Shown: in pieces, positions 1-6,852 of the stretch
Numbering within the stretch: position 1 is the stretch's first letter
Layout of the letters: every line of letters begins with the position of its first letter
Assembly: GCA_964428475.1 (NCBI GenBank)
Contig: CAYRYO010000033.1
Coordinates: forward strand, 1 to 18,233
From: JARICQ01 sp964428475
Lineage (GTDB): Bacteria; Bacillota; Clostridia; Tissierellales; Tissierellaceae
Length of the DNA stretch: 18,233 nt
Direction: 5' to 3'
The notes under the pieces: generated by a model
What the model was told of the DNA's origin: nothing
The model's input: only the letters and a program-made list of their open reading frames with translations
The model's database searches: none
Position numbers and translations under genes: made by a program

Positions 1-2064
1 TATGTTAAATACATCTGAATGGGCTTTTTCTATCTCATCAAAGAGAATTACTGAATATGGTTTTCTTCTTACAGCTTCAGTGAGTTGTCCACCTTCATCA
101 TATCCCACATATCCTGGAGGTGCTCCTATTAGCCTTGAAACTGTATGTTTTTCCATATATTCACTCATATCTATTCTGATCATATTTCTCTCATCATCAA
201 ATAGAGCTTGTGATAGTGTCTTTGACAGCTCAGTTTTTCCCACTCCAGTAGGCCCTAAGAATATAAAGGACCCTATAGGTCTATTTGTTTGTTTCATGCC
301 AGCTCTAGCTCTAATAACTGCATCTACTACTGATTCTACAGCTTCATCTTGGCCTATTACTCTTTTATGAAGTATATCACCCAAATTTAAAAGTCTTTCT
401 CTTTCTGTCTCAACTAATTTGGTAAGGGGTATTCCTGTCCATTTTGAAACTACTTCTGCTATTTCTTCTTCTCCTACTTCTTCTTTTAACATCTTTTCTT
501 CATCTTGATTCTTTTCATTTGCTTGTTTTAGTTTTTCTTCTAATTCAACTAAGCTCCCATATTTCAGCTGAGAAAGCCTTTCAAGATCATAATTCCTCTC
601 TGCCTGTTCTATTTGAGTCTTTACATGGTCAATTTCTTCTTTTATATCTTTTACTTTTGAAATACTCTGCTTTTCATCTTCCCACTTGGCTCTTTTGATG
701 TCAAATTCTTCTTTTAAATTACTGAGCTCTCTTTCTAATTTTTCAAGTCTTTGTTTAGATGCCTCATCTGTTTCTTTTTTGAGGGCTGCCTTTTCTATTT
801 CTAATTGAAGTATTCTTCTTCTAATTTCATCAAGTTCACTAGGCATAGAATCTATCTCTGTGCGGATCATAGCAGAAGCTTCATCCATTAAATCTATTGC
901 CTTATCTGGAAGAAACCTATCTGTTATATATCTATCTGAAAGTGTTGATGCTGCTATTACTGCTGCATCTGATATTCTAATACCATGATGTATTTCATAC
1001 TTTTCCTTTAGTCCTCTTAGTATTGAAATAGTATCTTCAACATTAGGTTCTGAAACTAGCACCTTTTGAAATCTTCTCTCAAGTGCTGCATCCTTTTCTA
1101 TATATCTTCTGTATTCATCTAGAGTAGTAGCACCTATTGTATGAACTTCTCCTCTTGCAAGCATTGGTTTTAATAGGTTTGATGCATCCATTGCTCCATC
1201 TGTCCTGCCTGCCCCTACTATATTGTGAAGCTCATCTATAAAGAGGATTATCTTGCCATCTGACTTTTCTATTTCAGAAAGTACTGCTTTTAGTCTTTCT
1301 TCAAACTCTCCTCTATACTTTGCACCAGCAATTAAAGCTCCCATATCTAGTGCAAATATAGATTTATCCTTTAATCCCTCTGGCACATCTCCATTTACTA
1401 TTCTCTGTGCAAGACCCTCTACTATAGCTGTCTTACCTACTCCAGGTTCTCCTATTAGTACAGGATTATTTTTTGTTCTTCTTGATATTATTCTGATTAC
1501 ATTTCTTATCTCACTATCTCTACCTATTACAGGATCCATCTTTCCCTTTTTAGCTTCATCAACCAAATCTCTACCAAATCTATTTAATGCTTCATAGGTA
1601 GATTCAGGATTATCTGAGGTAATATTTTGATTTCCCCTTATTTCCTTGAGTGCTTCTAAAAATCTCTGTAGATTTATATTATAATTTTTAAATATCTTTT
1701 CTGATGTGGTGTTTTTTTCTTTTAATAGAGATATATAAATATGTTCTACTCCAACATATTCATCGCCAAATTTTTTAGCTTCATCCTCTGCATTCAAAAG
1801 TATCTTTGTATATACTCTACTTGGATACATACTCCCACCAGATTGCTTTGGAAGTTTATCTATCTCTCTTTCTATATCTGCTAGGATCAAATCTTTATTC
1901 TCACCCATATATGAAAGTACCCTTGGAATGAGTCCCTCGTCTACATTCATTAGGCCATAATGTATATGGATTTCTTGAAGTTCAGGGTTTCCATTTTTTA
2001 TGGCCACATTTTGTGAATTTTGAATAGCTTCTACTGATTTTTGTGTAAATTTATTTAAATCCAT
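1..2064 (-). CDS. clpB: ATP-dependent disaggregase ClpB, C-terminus cut by window edge
   Basis: Hsp100/ClpB AAA+ disaggregase, which works with DnaK and a J-protein to pull apart protein aggregates in the cytoplasm. The reading frame is open from an ATG at 2064 to the window edge (688 codons); family members are about 860 residues, so roughly the last 170 are outside. Visible in order: Clp N-domain (residues about 1-145), first AAA+ module with Walker A GEPGVGKT at 205-212 and Walker B LFIDE, a long charged middle coiled coil (about 410-520), and second AAA+ module with Walker A GPTGVGKT at 604-611 and Walker B ILFDE. The coiled-coil middle domain separates ClpB from ClpA. The start has AGGAGGA at 2070-2076 in good position, inside the 14-base gap after the J-protein stop, so the two genes are co-transcribed. 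Confidence 0.97.
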   Translation of the reverse strand, partial: MDLNKFTQKSVEAIQNSQNVAIKNGNPELQEIHIHYGLMNVDEGLIPRVLSYMGENKDLILADIEREIDKLPKQSGGSMYPSRVYTKILLNAEDEAKKFGDEYVGVEHIYISLLKEKNTTSEKIFKNYNINLQRFLEALKEIRGNQNITSDNPESTYEALNRFGRDLVDEAKKGKMDPVIGRDSEIRNVIRIISRRTKNNPVLIGEPGVGKTAIVEGLAQRIVNGDVPEGLKDKSIFALDMGALIAGAKYRGEFEERLKAVLSEIEKSDGKIILFIDELHNIVGAGRTDGAMDASNLLKPMLARGEVHTIGATTLDEYRRYIEKDAALERRFQKVLVSEPNVEDTISILRGLKEKYEIHHGIRISDAAVIAASTLSDRYITDRFLPDKAIDLMDEASAMIRTEIDSMPSELDEIRRRILQLEIEKAALKKETDEASKQRLEKLERELSNLKEEFDIKRAKWEDEKQSISKVKDIKEEIDHVKTQIEQAERNYDLERLSQLKYGSLVELEEKLKQANEKNQDEEKMLKEEVGEEEIAEVVSKWTGIPLTKLVETERERLLNLGDILHKRVIGQDEAVESVVDAVIRARAGMKQTNRPIGSFIFLGPTGVGKTELSKTLSQALFDDERNMIRIDMSEYMEKHTVSRLIGAPPGYVGYDEGGQLTEAVRRKPYSVILFDEIEKAHSDVFNI

Positions 2065-2078
2065 ATTTATTCCTCCTG

Positions 2079-2996
2079 TTAATCTTTATTTTTTTCTCTT
2101 ATTTCTCTTAATTCTTCGTATAGCTGTACTTCTTTATCTGATAATTCTTCCGGTATTACTATATTTATTTCTATATATAGATCTCCAGTGTTTTTCTTCA
2201 TATCCTTAAATCCCTTTTTAGGAATCCTTATCTTTTTGCCCGATGATATGCCCTTTGGAATATTTATCTTTATTTTTCCTTCAAAAGTCTCTACTAGCTT
2301 TTTTCCTCCTAAAGCTGCTTCATCTGGAAAAAGATCTAGTTTTTTATTTACATTTAATCCTTCTAGTGTATCTCTTCCCTCTTGTATACTTATCTTAAAT
2401 AGTATGTCACCATTTACTCCCCATTTTTCACCTTTTACCTTTAATTTTTTGCCAGGAAGTATTCCGGCGGGAATATTTATATCTATAGCCTTACTTTCTC
2501 CACCTATATTTAATGTAATCTTCTTATTTGCTCCGTGATAAGCTTGGTCTATTGTTATATTTAAATCAGATTCATAGGACTGCCTTTGTGGTCTTCTGCT
2601 TCTTCCTCCACCACCAAATAAATCTCCTATATCAAAGCCACCGGTTGAAGCTCTTGACTGTCCTCCACCACCGCCAAAGAACATATTAAAGAAATCACTA
2701 AAATCACCGCTTTGAGTATAGCCTCCACCACCAAATCCATATTGAGATGGATCGAAGTTTTGTCCATTGGAGAAGTTGGCACTTGAACCAAACATATCGT
2801 ATTGCTTTCTCTTATCTTTATCTCCAAGTACTTCATAGGCTTCATTTACTTCTTTGAATTTTTCTTGAGACTTTTCATCATCTGGATGTAAATCTGGATG
2901 ATGTTTTTTTGCCAAAGTTCTATATGCCTTTTTTATTTCATCTTGACTTGCGCTCTTTTCAACCCCAAGTACTTTATAATAATCTTTATACTCCAT
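2079..2996 (-). CDS. Type II J-domain co-chaperone (CbpA/DnaJ-like, no zinc finger)
   Basis: Hsp40 co-chaperone, 305 residues, expected to stimulate DnaK ATPase and hand it substrates. The J-domain spans about residues 5-70 with the essential HPD at 33-35. It is followed by a Gly/Phe-rich linker (about 75-135, several GGGG runs) and the two beta-barrel substrate-binding domains of the DnaJ C-terminal family (about 140-295). The CxxCxGxG zinc repeats of canonical DnaJ are absent, so this is a CbpA-like class II protein and not the main DnaJ. The ATG at 2996 has GGAAGGAGTGA just upstream. It is the first gene of an operon with clpB (14-base gap) behind a CtsR-type operator, which suggests a dedicated partner for the disaggregase. 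The last point is inference from gene order. Confidence 0.93.
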   Translation of the reverse strand: MEYKDYYKVLGVEKSASQDEIKKAYRTLAKKHHPDLHPDDEKSQEKFKEVNEAYEVLGDKDKRKQYDMFGSSANFSNGQNFDPSQYGFGGGGYTQSGDFSDFFNMFFGGGGGQSRASTGGFDIGDLFGGGGRSRRPQRQSYESDLNITIDQAYHGANKKITLNIGGESKAIDINIPAGILPGKKLKVKGEKWGVNGDILFKISIQEGRDTLEGLNVNKKLDLFPDEAALGGKKLVETFEGKIKINIPKGISSGKKIRIPKKGFKDMKKNTGDLYIEINIVIPEELSDKEVQLYEELREIREKNKD

Positions 2997-3071
2997 AAAA
3001 TCACTCCTTCCAGTCTTAAATTAGGAGAATATATATTTATTATTTCTATATTTATACTTTCAATTCTACCC

Positions 3072-3088
3072 TTTGACCTTCTTTGACC
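3072..3088 (-). promoter_or_regulatory. CtsR heat-shock repressor operator
   Basis: On the minus strand this reads GGTCAAA-GAA-GGTCAAA, two perfect direct heptads separated by three bases. This is the known CtsR operator pattern (RGTCAAANANRGTCAAA). It lies 10 bases downstream of the -10 box, covering the start of the transcript, where a repressor would block initiation. The ctsR gene itself is not in the window. Confidence 0.9.
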
Positions 3089-3097
3089 TTTGATAAT

Positions 3098-3126
3098 ATT
3101 ATATAATATTTCCCACCAAAAATCAA
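3098..3126 (-). promoter_or_regulatory. SigmaA promoter of the J-protein-clpB operon
   Basis: Minus-strand TTGATT (3121-3126), a 17-base spacer, then TATAAT (3098-3103). Transcription would begin near 3091, just before the CtsR heptads, and give a leader of about 95 bases to the J-protein ATG. Confidence 0.8.
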
Positions 3127-3202
3127 TCTATTTTTCATATTTATACCCAATATAGTTGGAATTTAATTGTAAAGGAAGTCATGCAAGGAGAATATTAGCT
3201 AG

Positions 3203-3246
3203 AAAAGCTAATCACCCTGTAGAGCCTACAGAGTAATTAGCCTTTT
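3203..3246 (-). terminator. Terminator of the copper operon
   Basis: A stem of about 15 pairs: GCTAAT at 3207-3212 pairs with ATTAGC at 3236-3241, extended inward through the CTGTA/TACAG arms. In minus-strand RNA the two imperfect positions become G-U wobbles, so the stem is fully paired in that direction, and TTTTC follows. It begins just after the csoR stop, separating the copper operon from the heat-shock promoter. Confidence 0.75.
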
Positions 3247-3252
3247 CTATCT

Positions 3253-3522
3253 CTATTTTATATATTTATCTATAATCTTTATTATTTCCTCTATCTTCTC
3301 TTCTCCCTTGTCTTCACTTTCTAGTATTGCTTCAGTTACACAAGTTCTTATATGACTATTTAATACATCTATATTTGCCTTTTTTAAAAGCCCTATAGCA
3401 GATAGTATTTGAGTGGACACATCTACACAGTACCTATCATCTTCCAACATATTTATTATCCCATCTATCTGCCCTCGAGCTGTTTTTAATTTAATCATTG
3501 CCTTTTTCTTACCTTCATTCAT
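3253..3522 (-). CDS. csoR: Copper-sensing repressor CsoR
   Basis: Cu(I)-responsive, all-alpha DNA-binding repressor of the CsoR/RcnR family, 89 residues (normal length). The copper ligands are visible as Cys32, His57 and Cys61. The 25- and 4-residue spacing matches the Cys-His-Cys set of characterised CsoR proteins, which separates it from RcnR and FrmR. Copper binding should release it from the G/C-tract operator seen upstream of copA. The ATG at 3522 has AAGGGGTG in position; 11 bases separate it from the copZ stop. It is the last gene of copA-copZ-csoR, so it would be autoregulated if transcription from the copA promoter reads through. Confidence 0.94.
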   Translation of the reverse strand: MNEGKKKAMIKLKTARGQIDGIINMLEDDRYCVDVSTQILSAIGLLKKANIDVLNSHIRTCVTEAILESEDKGEEKIEEIIKIIDKYIK

Positions 3523-3533
3523 AGTGTCACCCC

Positions 3534-3740
3534 TTACTTAATGCTTTCTACTACATATCCTTCTTCCTCTACTGCAGCCTTTAACTCAAGGTCATCCAAA
3601 TTTCCACCTTCAACCTCAACCATCTTTGTAGCTAAGTCTACACTAACTGAATTAACTCCCTCAATCCCATTTAAAGCTTCCTTAACTGCTCTTTCACAAT
3701 GCCCACAAGACATCCCTGTAACTTCTAATACCTTTTTCAT
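3534..3740 (-). CDS. copZ: Copper chaperone CopZ
   Basis: Small cytosolic Cu(I) chaperone consisting of one heavy-metal-associated (HMA) domain, 68 residues. The metal site is GMSCGHC with Cys12 and Cys15; the GHC variant, with histidine between the cysteines, is typical of Firmicute CopZ. It hands copper to the N-terminal HMA domains of CopA or to CsoR. I chose ATG at 3740 because AGGAGG at 3748-3753 sits 7 bases upstream. An in-frame TTG at 3746 would lie only one base from that ribosome site. No convincing separate promoter was seen between copA and this gene. Confidence 0.93.
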   Translation of the reverse strand: MKKVLEVTGMSCGHCERAVKEALNGIEGVNSVSVDLATKMVEVEGGNLDDLELKAAVEEEGYVVESIK

Positions 3741-3810
3741 TTTCAAACCTCCTTGGCTTACGCCTAATTTTGAATTATAAATTAAAAGATTAAAACCTAA
3801 TTATAGATCG

Positions 3811-3981
3811 AAGAAATTGTAAAAATAAGACTCGACTTACGAAAGATTTGATGAATTAGCCCACTAAGGGAAAAATTGATAGAGACGTACTGTTTGAGCG
3901 TAGCGAGTTTACGTCTCTATTTTTCCCCGTGTGGTGCTAATTCGCAAATCTTGAGTGGAGACTCGTTTTTTACAATTTCTT
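3811..3981. repeat. 171-bp interrupted palindrome between copA and copZ
   Basis: The ends are exact 15-base inverted repeats (AAGAAATTGTAAAAA at 3811-3825, complement at 3967-3981). Inside, paired blocks continue almost to the centre: AAGATTTG 3843-3850 with 3945-3952; GAATTAGC 3853-3860 with 3936-3943; CCAC 3861-3864 with GTGG 3931-3934; GGGAAAAAT 3868-3876 with 3919-3927; ATAGAGACGTA 3879-3889 with 3910-3920. The apical loop is 20 bases (3890-3909) and contains GAGCGTAGCGAG. No clear target-site duplication flanks it and it encodes no protein. It could be a MITE/REP-like element or an RNA processing or attenuation stem between copA and copZ-csoR. Confidence 0.85.
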
Positions 3982-3989
3982 GAACCAAC

Positions 3990-6359
3990 CTATTTAAACT
4001 TCTTAAGTCTCAAGGAATTCGACACCACTGAAACTGAACTAAAGGCCATAGCCGCTCCTGCCACCATTGGATTAAGAAATCCTAAAGCTGCAAAAGGTAT
4101 ACCTATACTATTGTAGAAAAATGCCCAGAATAAATTTTGTCTAATAGTCTTCATGGTTCTATGACTAAGCCTAATAGCTGTAACCACTCCAGATAAATCG
4201 CCTCTCATAAGAGTAATATCAGCAGCTTCCATTGCCACATCTGTACCTGTACCTATTGCAAATCCTACATCTGCTGCCGCAAGAGCTGGGGCATCATTTA
4301 TTCCATCTCCTACCATACCTACATCTTTTCCTTCTAACTTTATCTTTTCTACTTCTTCTGCTTTGTTTTCTGGAAGCACTTCTGCCAGTATGTTTGTTAT
4401 CCCCACTTCTTCTGCTATAGCACGGGCAGTTCTAGCATTGTCTCCTGTCATCATGTATATGTCGAGTCCCATTTCCTTTAGCTCTTTTATAGCCTGCTTT
4501 GAGCTTTCTTTTATTTGATCTGCTACTGCTATTATTCCAGATAATTTCCCATTTATAGCTAATATCATAGCAGTCTTTCCCTCTTCTTCAAGTCTGGAAA
4601 GGTCTTCTTGTGCAATCTCTATAGAAATATTATTATCGTTCATAAGTTTTCTATTCCCTATAAATATCTCATCACCTTCAAATGTAGCCTTTAGACCTTT
4701 TCCAGGTACTGCTAAAAACTTTTCGGGCTCAGAAAGCATAATAAGTTCTTCTTGACCCTTTTTAACTATTGCAGCCCCTAGTGGATGTTCAGAAGTCCTC
4801 TCCACTGAAGCTGAAATCCTAAGCACATCATCTCTATCAGCTTCAAATGTAACTATATCTGTGACCTCTGGCTCTCCCTTAGTTATTGTGCCCGTCTTGT
4901 CAAATACTATAGCATTCATCTTGTGTGCTCTTTCTAAATGCTCACCAGATTTAATTAGTATTCCATTTTCAGCACCCTTGCCTGTTCCTACCATAATAGC
5001 TGTAGGTGTTGCAAGGCCTAATGCACATGGACAAGCTATTACAAGTACTGCTACTGCATTTATTAAACCTGTATTAAATTCACCTGTTATAAAATATCCT
5101 ATTATAAATGTAAGAACTGCTATCCCTACTACTATAGGTACAAATATTCCAGATATGCTATCTGCAAGTCTTTGTACTGGAGCTTTTGAGCCTTGAGCGT
5201 CTTCTACAAGTTTTACTATTTGAGAAAGTACTGTATCCTTTCCTATTTTTGTAGCTTTAAACTTGAAACTTCCCAGTTTATTTATAGTTGCTCCTATAAC
5301 TTCATCATCTACTGTTTTATCTACCGGAATACTTTCCCCTGTAATCATAGATTCATCTATAGCTGAATGTCCTTCTACTATTTTTCCATCTACTGGTATC
5401 TTTTCACCTGGTCTAACTACTATAGTGTCTCCTATTACAACCTTTTCTATTTCAAGATCTATCTCAACTCCATCTCTTATTACTCTGGCAGTTTTCGGCT
5501 GAAGACCCATTAGTTTTTTAATAGCTTCAGATGTCTTGCCTTTTGCAACCGCTTCAAATGTCTTGCCTAGTATAATCAATGTAATAATAACTGCAGATGC
5601 TTCAAAATAATACTCATCTATTCCTTCAAATAAGTGGTAAATACTATAAAAGTATGCTGCTGAAGTACCCATTGAAACTAGTACATCCATATTGGCTCCC
5701 CCGCCTCTTAAGGCATTGTATGCACCCTTGTAAAATCTCCATCCAATGATAAATTGTACTGGACTTGCAAGTGCAAACTGAAACCAGCCATTCATCAGTA
5801 TAGTGTCTATTCCTGCCATATGAAAAAACATACCTAGCAATAGTGGTGCACTTAGGACCGCAGAGAATATAAAGGATGTCTTTAGAGATTTAATTTCCTT
5901 TTCCCTTAACTCCTTTTCACGATCTAGATCTCTTTCTACTTCTATTTCTGCCTTATATCCTGCTTTTTCTATAGTTTGGATCAACTCATCATCTTCTATA
6001 GCTCCAGATGGGAACTGAATAGTTGCCTTATTGTTGGATAGATTGACATTTGCACTCACTACCCCATCCATCTTGTTTAGAGCCTTGTCAACCCTAGATG
6101 AACAAGCAGCACAAGTCATTCCCTCTACCAACAAGATCTTTTTTATCAATGGAACTTCATAGCCTGACTTTTCTATAGTTTGGATCAATATATTGGGATT
6201 TAATTTTTCTTGGTCAAATTCTATAGTTGCCTTGTTTGCAAGTAAATTTACTGTCACTGATTGGGTGCCATCAAGTTTATTTAAAGACTTCTCAACCCTA
6301 GCCGAACAAGCAGCACAGGTCATCCCACTTACTTCAATGTTTATCTTCTTTATTGTCAT
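3990..6359 (-). CDS. copA: Cu(I)-exporting P1B-type ATPase CopA
   Basis: Membrane copper-efflux ATPase, 789 residues. Two N-terminal HMA domains carry Cu sites GMTCAAC (Cys15/Cys18) and GMTCAAC (Cys83/Cys86). Then come the transmembrane segments of the P1B core, actuator loop TGES (340-343), the membrane metal motif CPC (443-445), phosphorylation site DKTGT with Asp487, the nucleotide-domain SEHPLG motif, MTGDN, and hinge GDGINDAP. Near the C-terminus YN and the MxxSS segment mark the Cu(I) subclass (P1B-1) rather than Zn or Cd pumps. The ATG at 6359 follows GGGAGTGA. It is the first gene of copA-copZ-csoR, with the CsoR-type operator and promoter immediately upstream. It is divergent from feoABC. 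Confidence 0.97.
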   Translation of the reverse strand: MTIKKINIEVSGMTCAACSARVEKSLNKLDGTQSVTVNLLANKATIEFDQEKLNPNILIQTIEKSGYEVPLIKKILLVEGMTCAACSSRVDKALNKMDGVVSANVNLSNNKATIQFPSGAIEDDELIQTIEKAGYKAEIEVERDLDREKELREKEIKSLKTSFIFSAVLSAPLLLGMFFHMAGIDTILMNGWFQFALASPVQFIIGWRFYKGAYNALRGGGANMDVLVSMGTSAAYFYSIYHLFEGIDEYYFEASAVIITLIILGKTFEAVAKGKTSEAIKKLMGLQPKTARVIRDGVEIDLEIEKVVIGDTIVVRPGEKIPVDGKIVEGHSAIDESMITGESIPVDKTVDDEVIGATINKLGSFKFKATKIGKDTVLSQIVKLVEDAQGSKAPVQRLADSISGIFVPIVVGIAVLTFIIGYFITGEFNTGLINAVAVLVIACPCALGLATPTAIMVGTGKGAENGILIKSGEHLERAHKMNAIVFDKTGTITKGEPEVTDIVTFEADRDDVLRISASVERTSEHPLGAAIVKKGQEELIMLSEPEKFLAVPGKGLKATFEGDEIFIGNRKLMNDNNISIEIAQEDLSRLEEEGKTAMILAINGKLSGIIAVADQIKESSKQAIKELKEMGLDIYMMTGDNARTARAIAEEVGITNILAEVLPENKAEEVEKIKLEGKDVGMVGDGINDAPALAAADVGFAIGTGTDVAMEAADITLMRGDLSGVVTAIRLSHRTMKTIRQNLFWAFFYNSIGIPFAALGFLNPMVAGAAMAFSSVSVVSNSLRLKKFK

Positions 6360-6380
6360 GAAATCACTCCCGTCTACTAC

Positions 6381-6397
6381 TACCCCCCAGGGGGGTG
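6381..6397 (-). promoter_or_regulatory. CsoR-type operator of copA
   Basis: A G/C-tract pseudo-palindrome in AT-rich surroundings: TACCCCCC at 6381-6388 facing GGGGGGTGTA ending at 6400. CsoR family operators are known for such C-run/G-run inverted repeats. It begins directly after the copA -10 box and covers the predicted transcription start, and the cognate csoR is in the same operon. Confidence 0.85.
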
Positions 6398-6404
6398 TAT
6401 ATTT

Positions 6405-6433
6405 AGATTATCATCAATTACGGATTTTGTCAA
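6405..6433 (-). promoter_or_regulatory. SigmaA promoter of copA-copZ-csoR
   Basis: Minus strand: perfect -35 TTGACA (6428-6433), 17-base spacer, -10 TAATCT (6405-6410; the overlapping GATAAT is an alternative with a 15-base spacer). The start would fall inside the G/C-tract operator. Confidence 0.75.
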
Positions 6434-6506
6434 ACTTATTTTTACTTTATTGTTTTTTAATAGATACTATCTAATATGTGTATTTTCTTTATTATACCGA
6501 AATATA

Positions 6507-6535
6507 TTGATTTTTATTTAAAAATACTGTATAAT
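6507..6535 (+). promoter_or_regulatory. SigmaA promoter of feoABC
   Basis: TTGATT (6507-6512), 17 bases, TATAAT (6530-6535). Transcription would start near 6542, about 75 bases before feoA and just upstream of the Fur-like box. Confidence 0.75.
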
Positions 6536-6550
6536 TTCATTAAAGGCAAT

Positions 6551-6565
6551 TGATAATAGTTATCA
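6551..6565 (+). promoter_or_regulatory. Fur-type iron box
   Basis: TGATAATAGTTATCA matches the 7-1-7 Fur inverted repeat TGATAATNATTATCA at every position but one. It lies about 10 bases downstream of the predicted start of the feo transcript, a position suited to iron-dependent repression. No fur gene is in the window. Confidence 0.8.
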
Positions 6566-6617
6566 AGTTCGTTTTAAGTGAATTTTAACATTTTATATAT
6601 AATAGGGGGAGATAAAT

Positions 6618-6839
6618 ATGACTACTTCTTTAAATCTTTTAAAACCCAATGATTCTGGTAAAATTTCAAATATTTCAGGTGGTTGTGGAGTACAAAAAAG
6701 ACTATATGAACTAGGCCTCCATAAGGGTGCTGTTTTAAAGGTCGTAAAAAATGATTTTGGCCCCATTATCTTAAGTCTTGCTGGCCATAAATTAGCACTT
6801 GGAAGAGGACTAGCTTCTTCCATATTAATTGAGCAATAA
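6618..6839 (+). CDS. feoA: Ferrous iron transport accessory protein FeoA
   Basis: Small SH3-like cytosolic protein of the FeoA family, 73 residues (usual 70-80), required with FeoB for Fe(II) uptake although its exact role is unsettled. Recognisable family features are the central RLYELGLHKGA stretch, the following beta-strand with VVKNDFGPIIL, and the terminal LALGRGLASSILIE strand. The ATG is preceded by AGGGGGAGA. It is the first gene of feoA-feoB-feoC-like, with 13 bases between its stop and the feoB start. Confidence 0.92.
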   Translation: MTTSLNLLKPNDSGKISNISGGCGVQKRLYELGLHKGAVLKVVKNDFGPIILSLAGHKLALGRGLASSILIEQ

Positions 6840-6852
6840 GGGAGGTTTTTAA

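Noticed and set aside
3741..3746. TTG start for copZ two codons upstream
   Set aside because: It lies one base from the AGGAGG ribosome site; the ATG at 3740 is at the correct distance.
3811..3981. Insertion sequence
   Set aside because: It is only 171 bp with no transposase frame and no clear target duplication; at most a MITE-like element.
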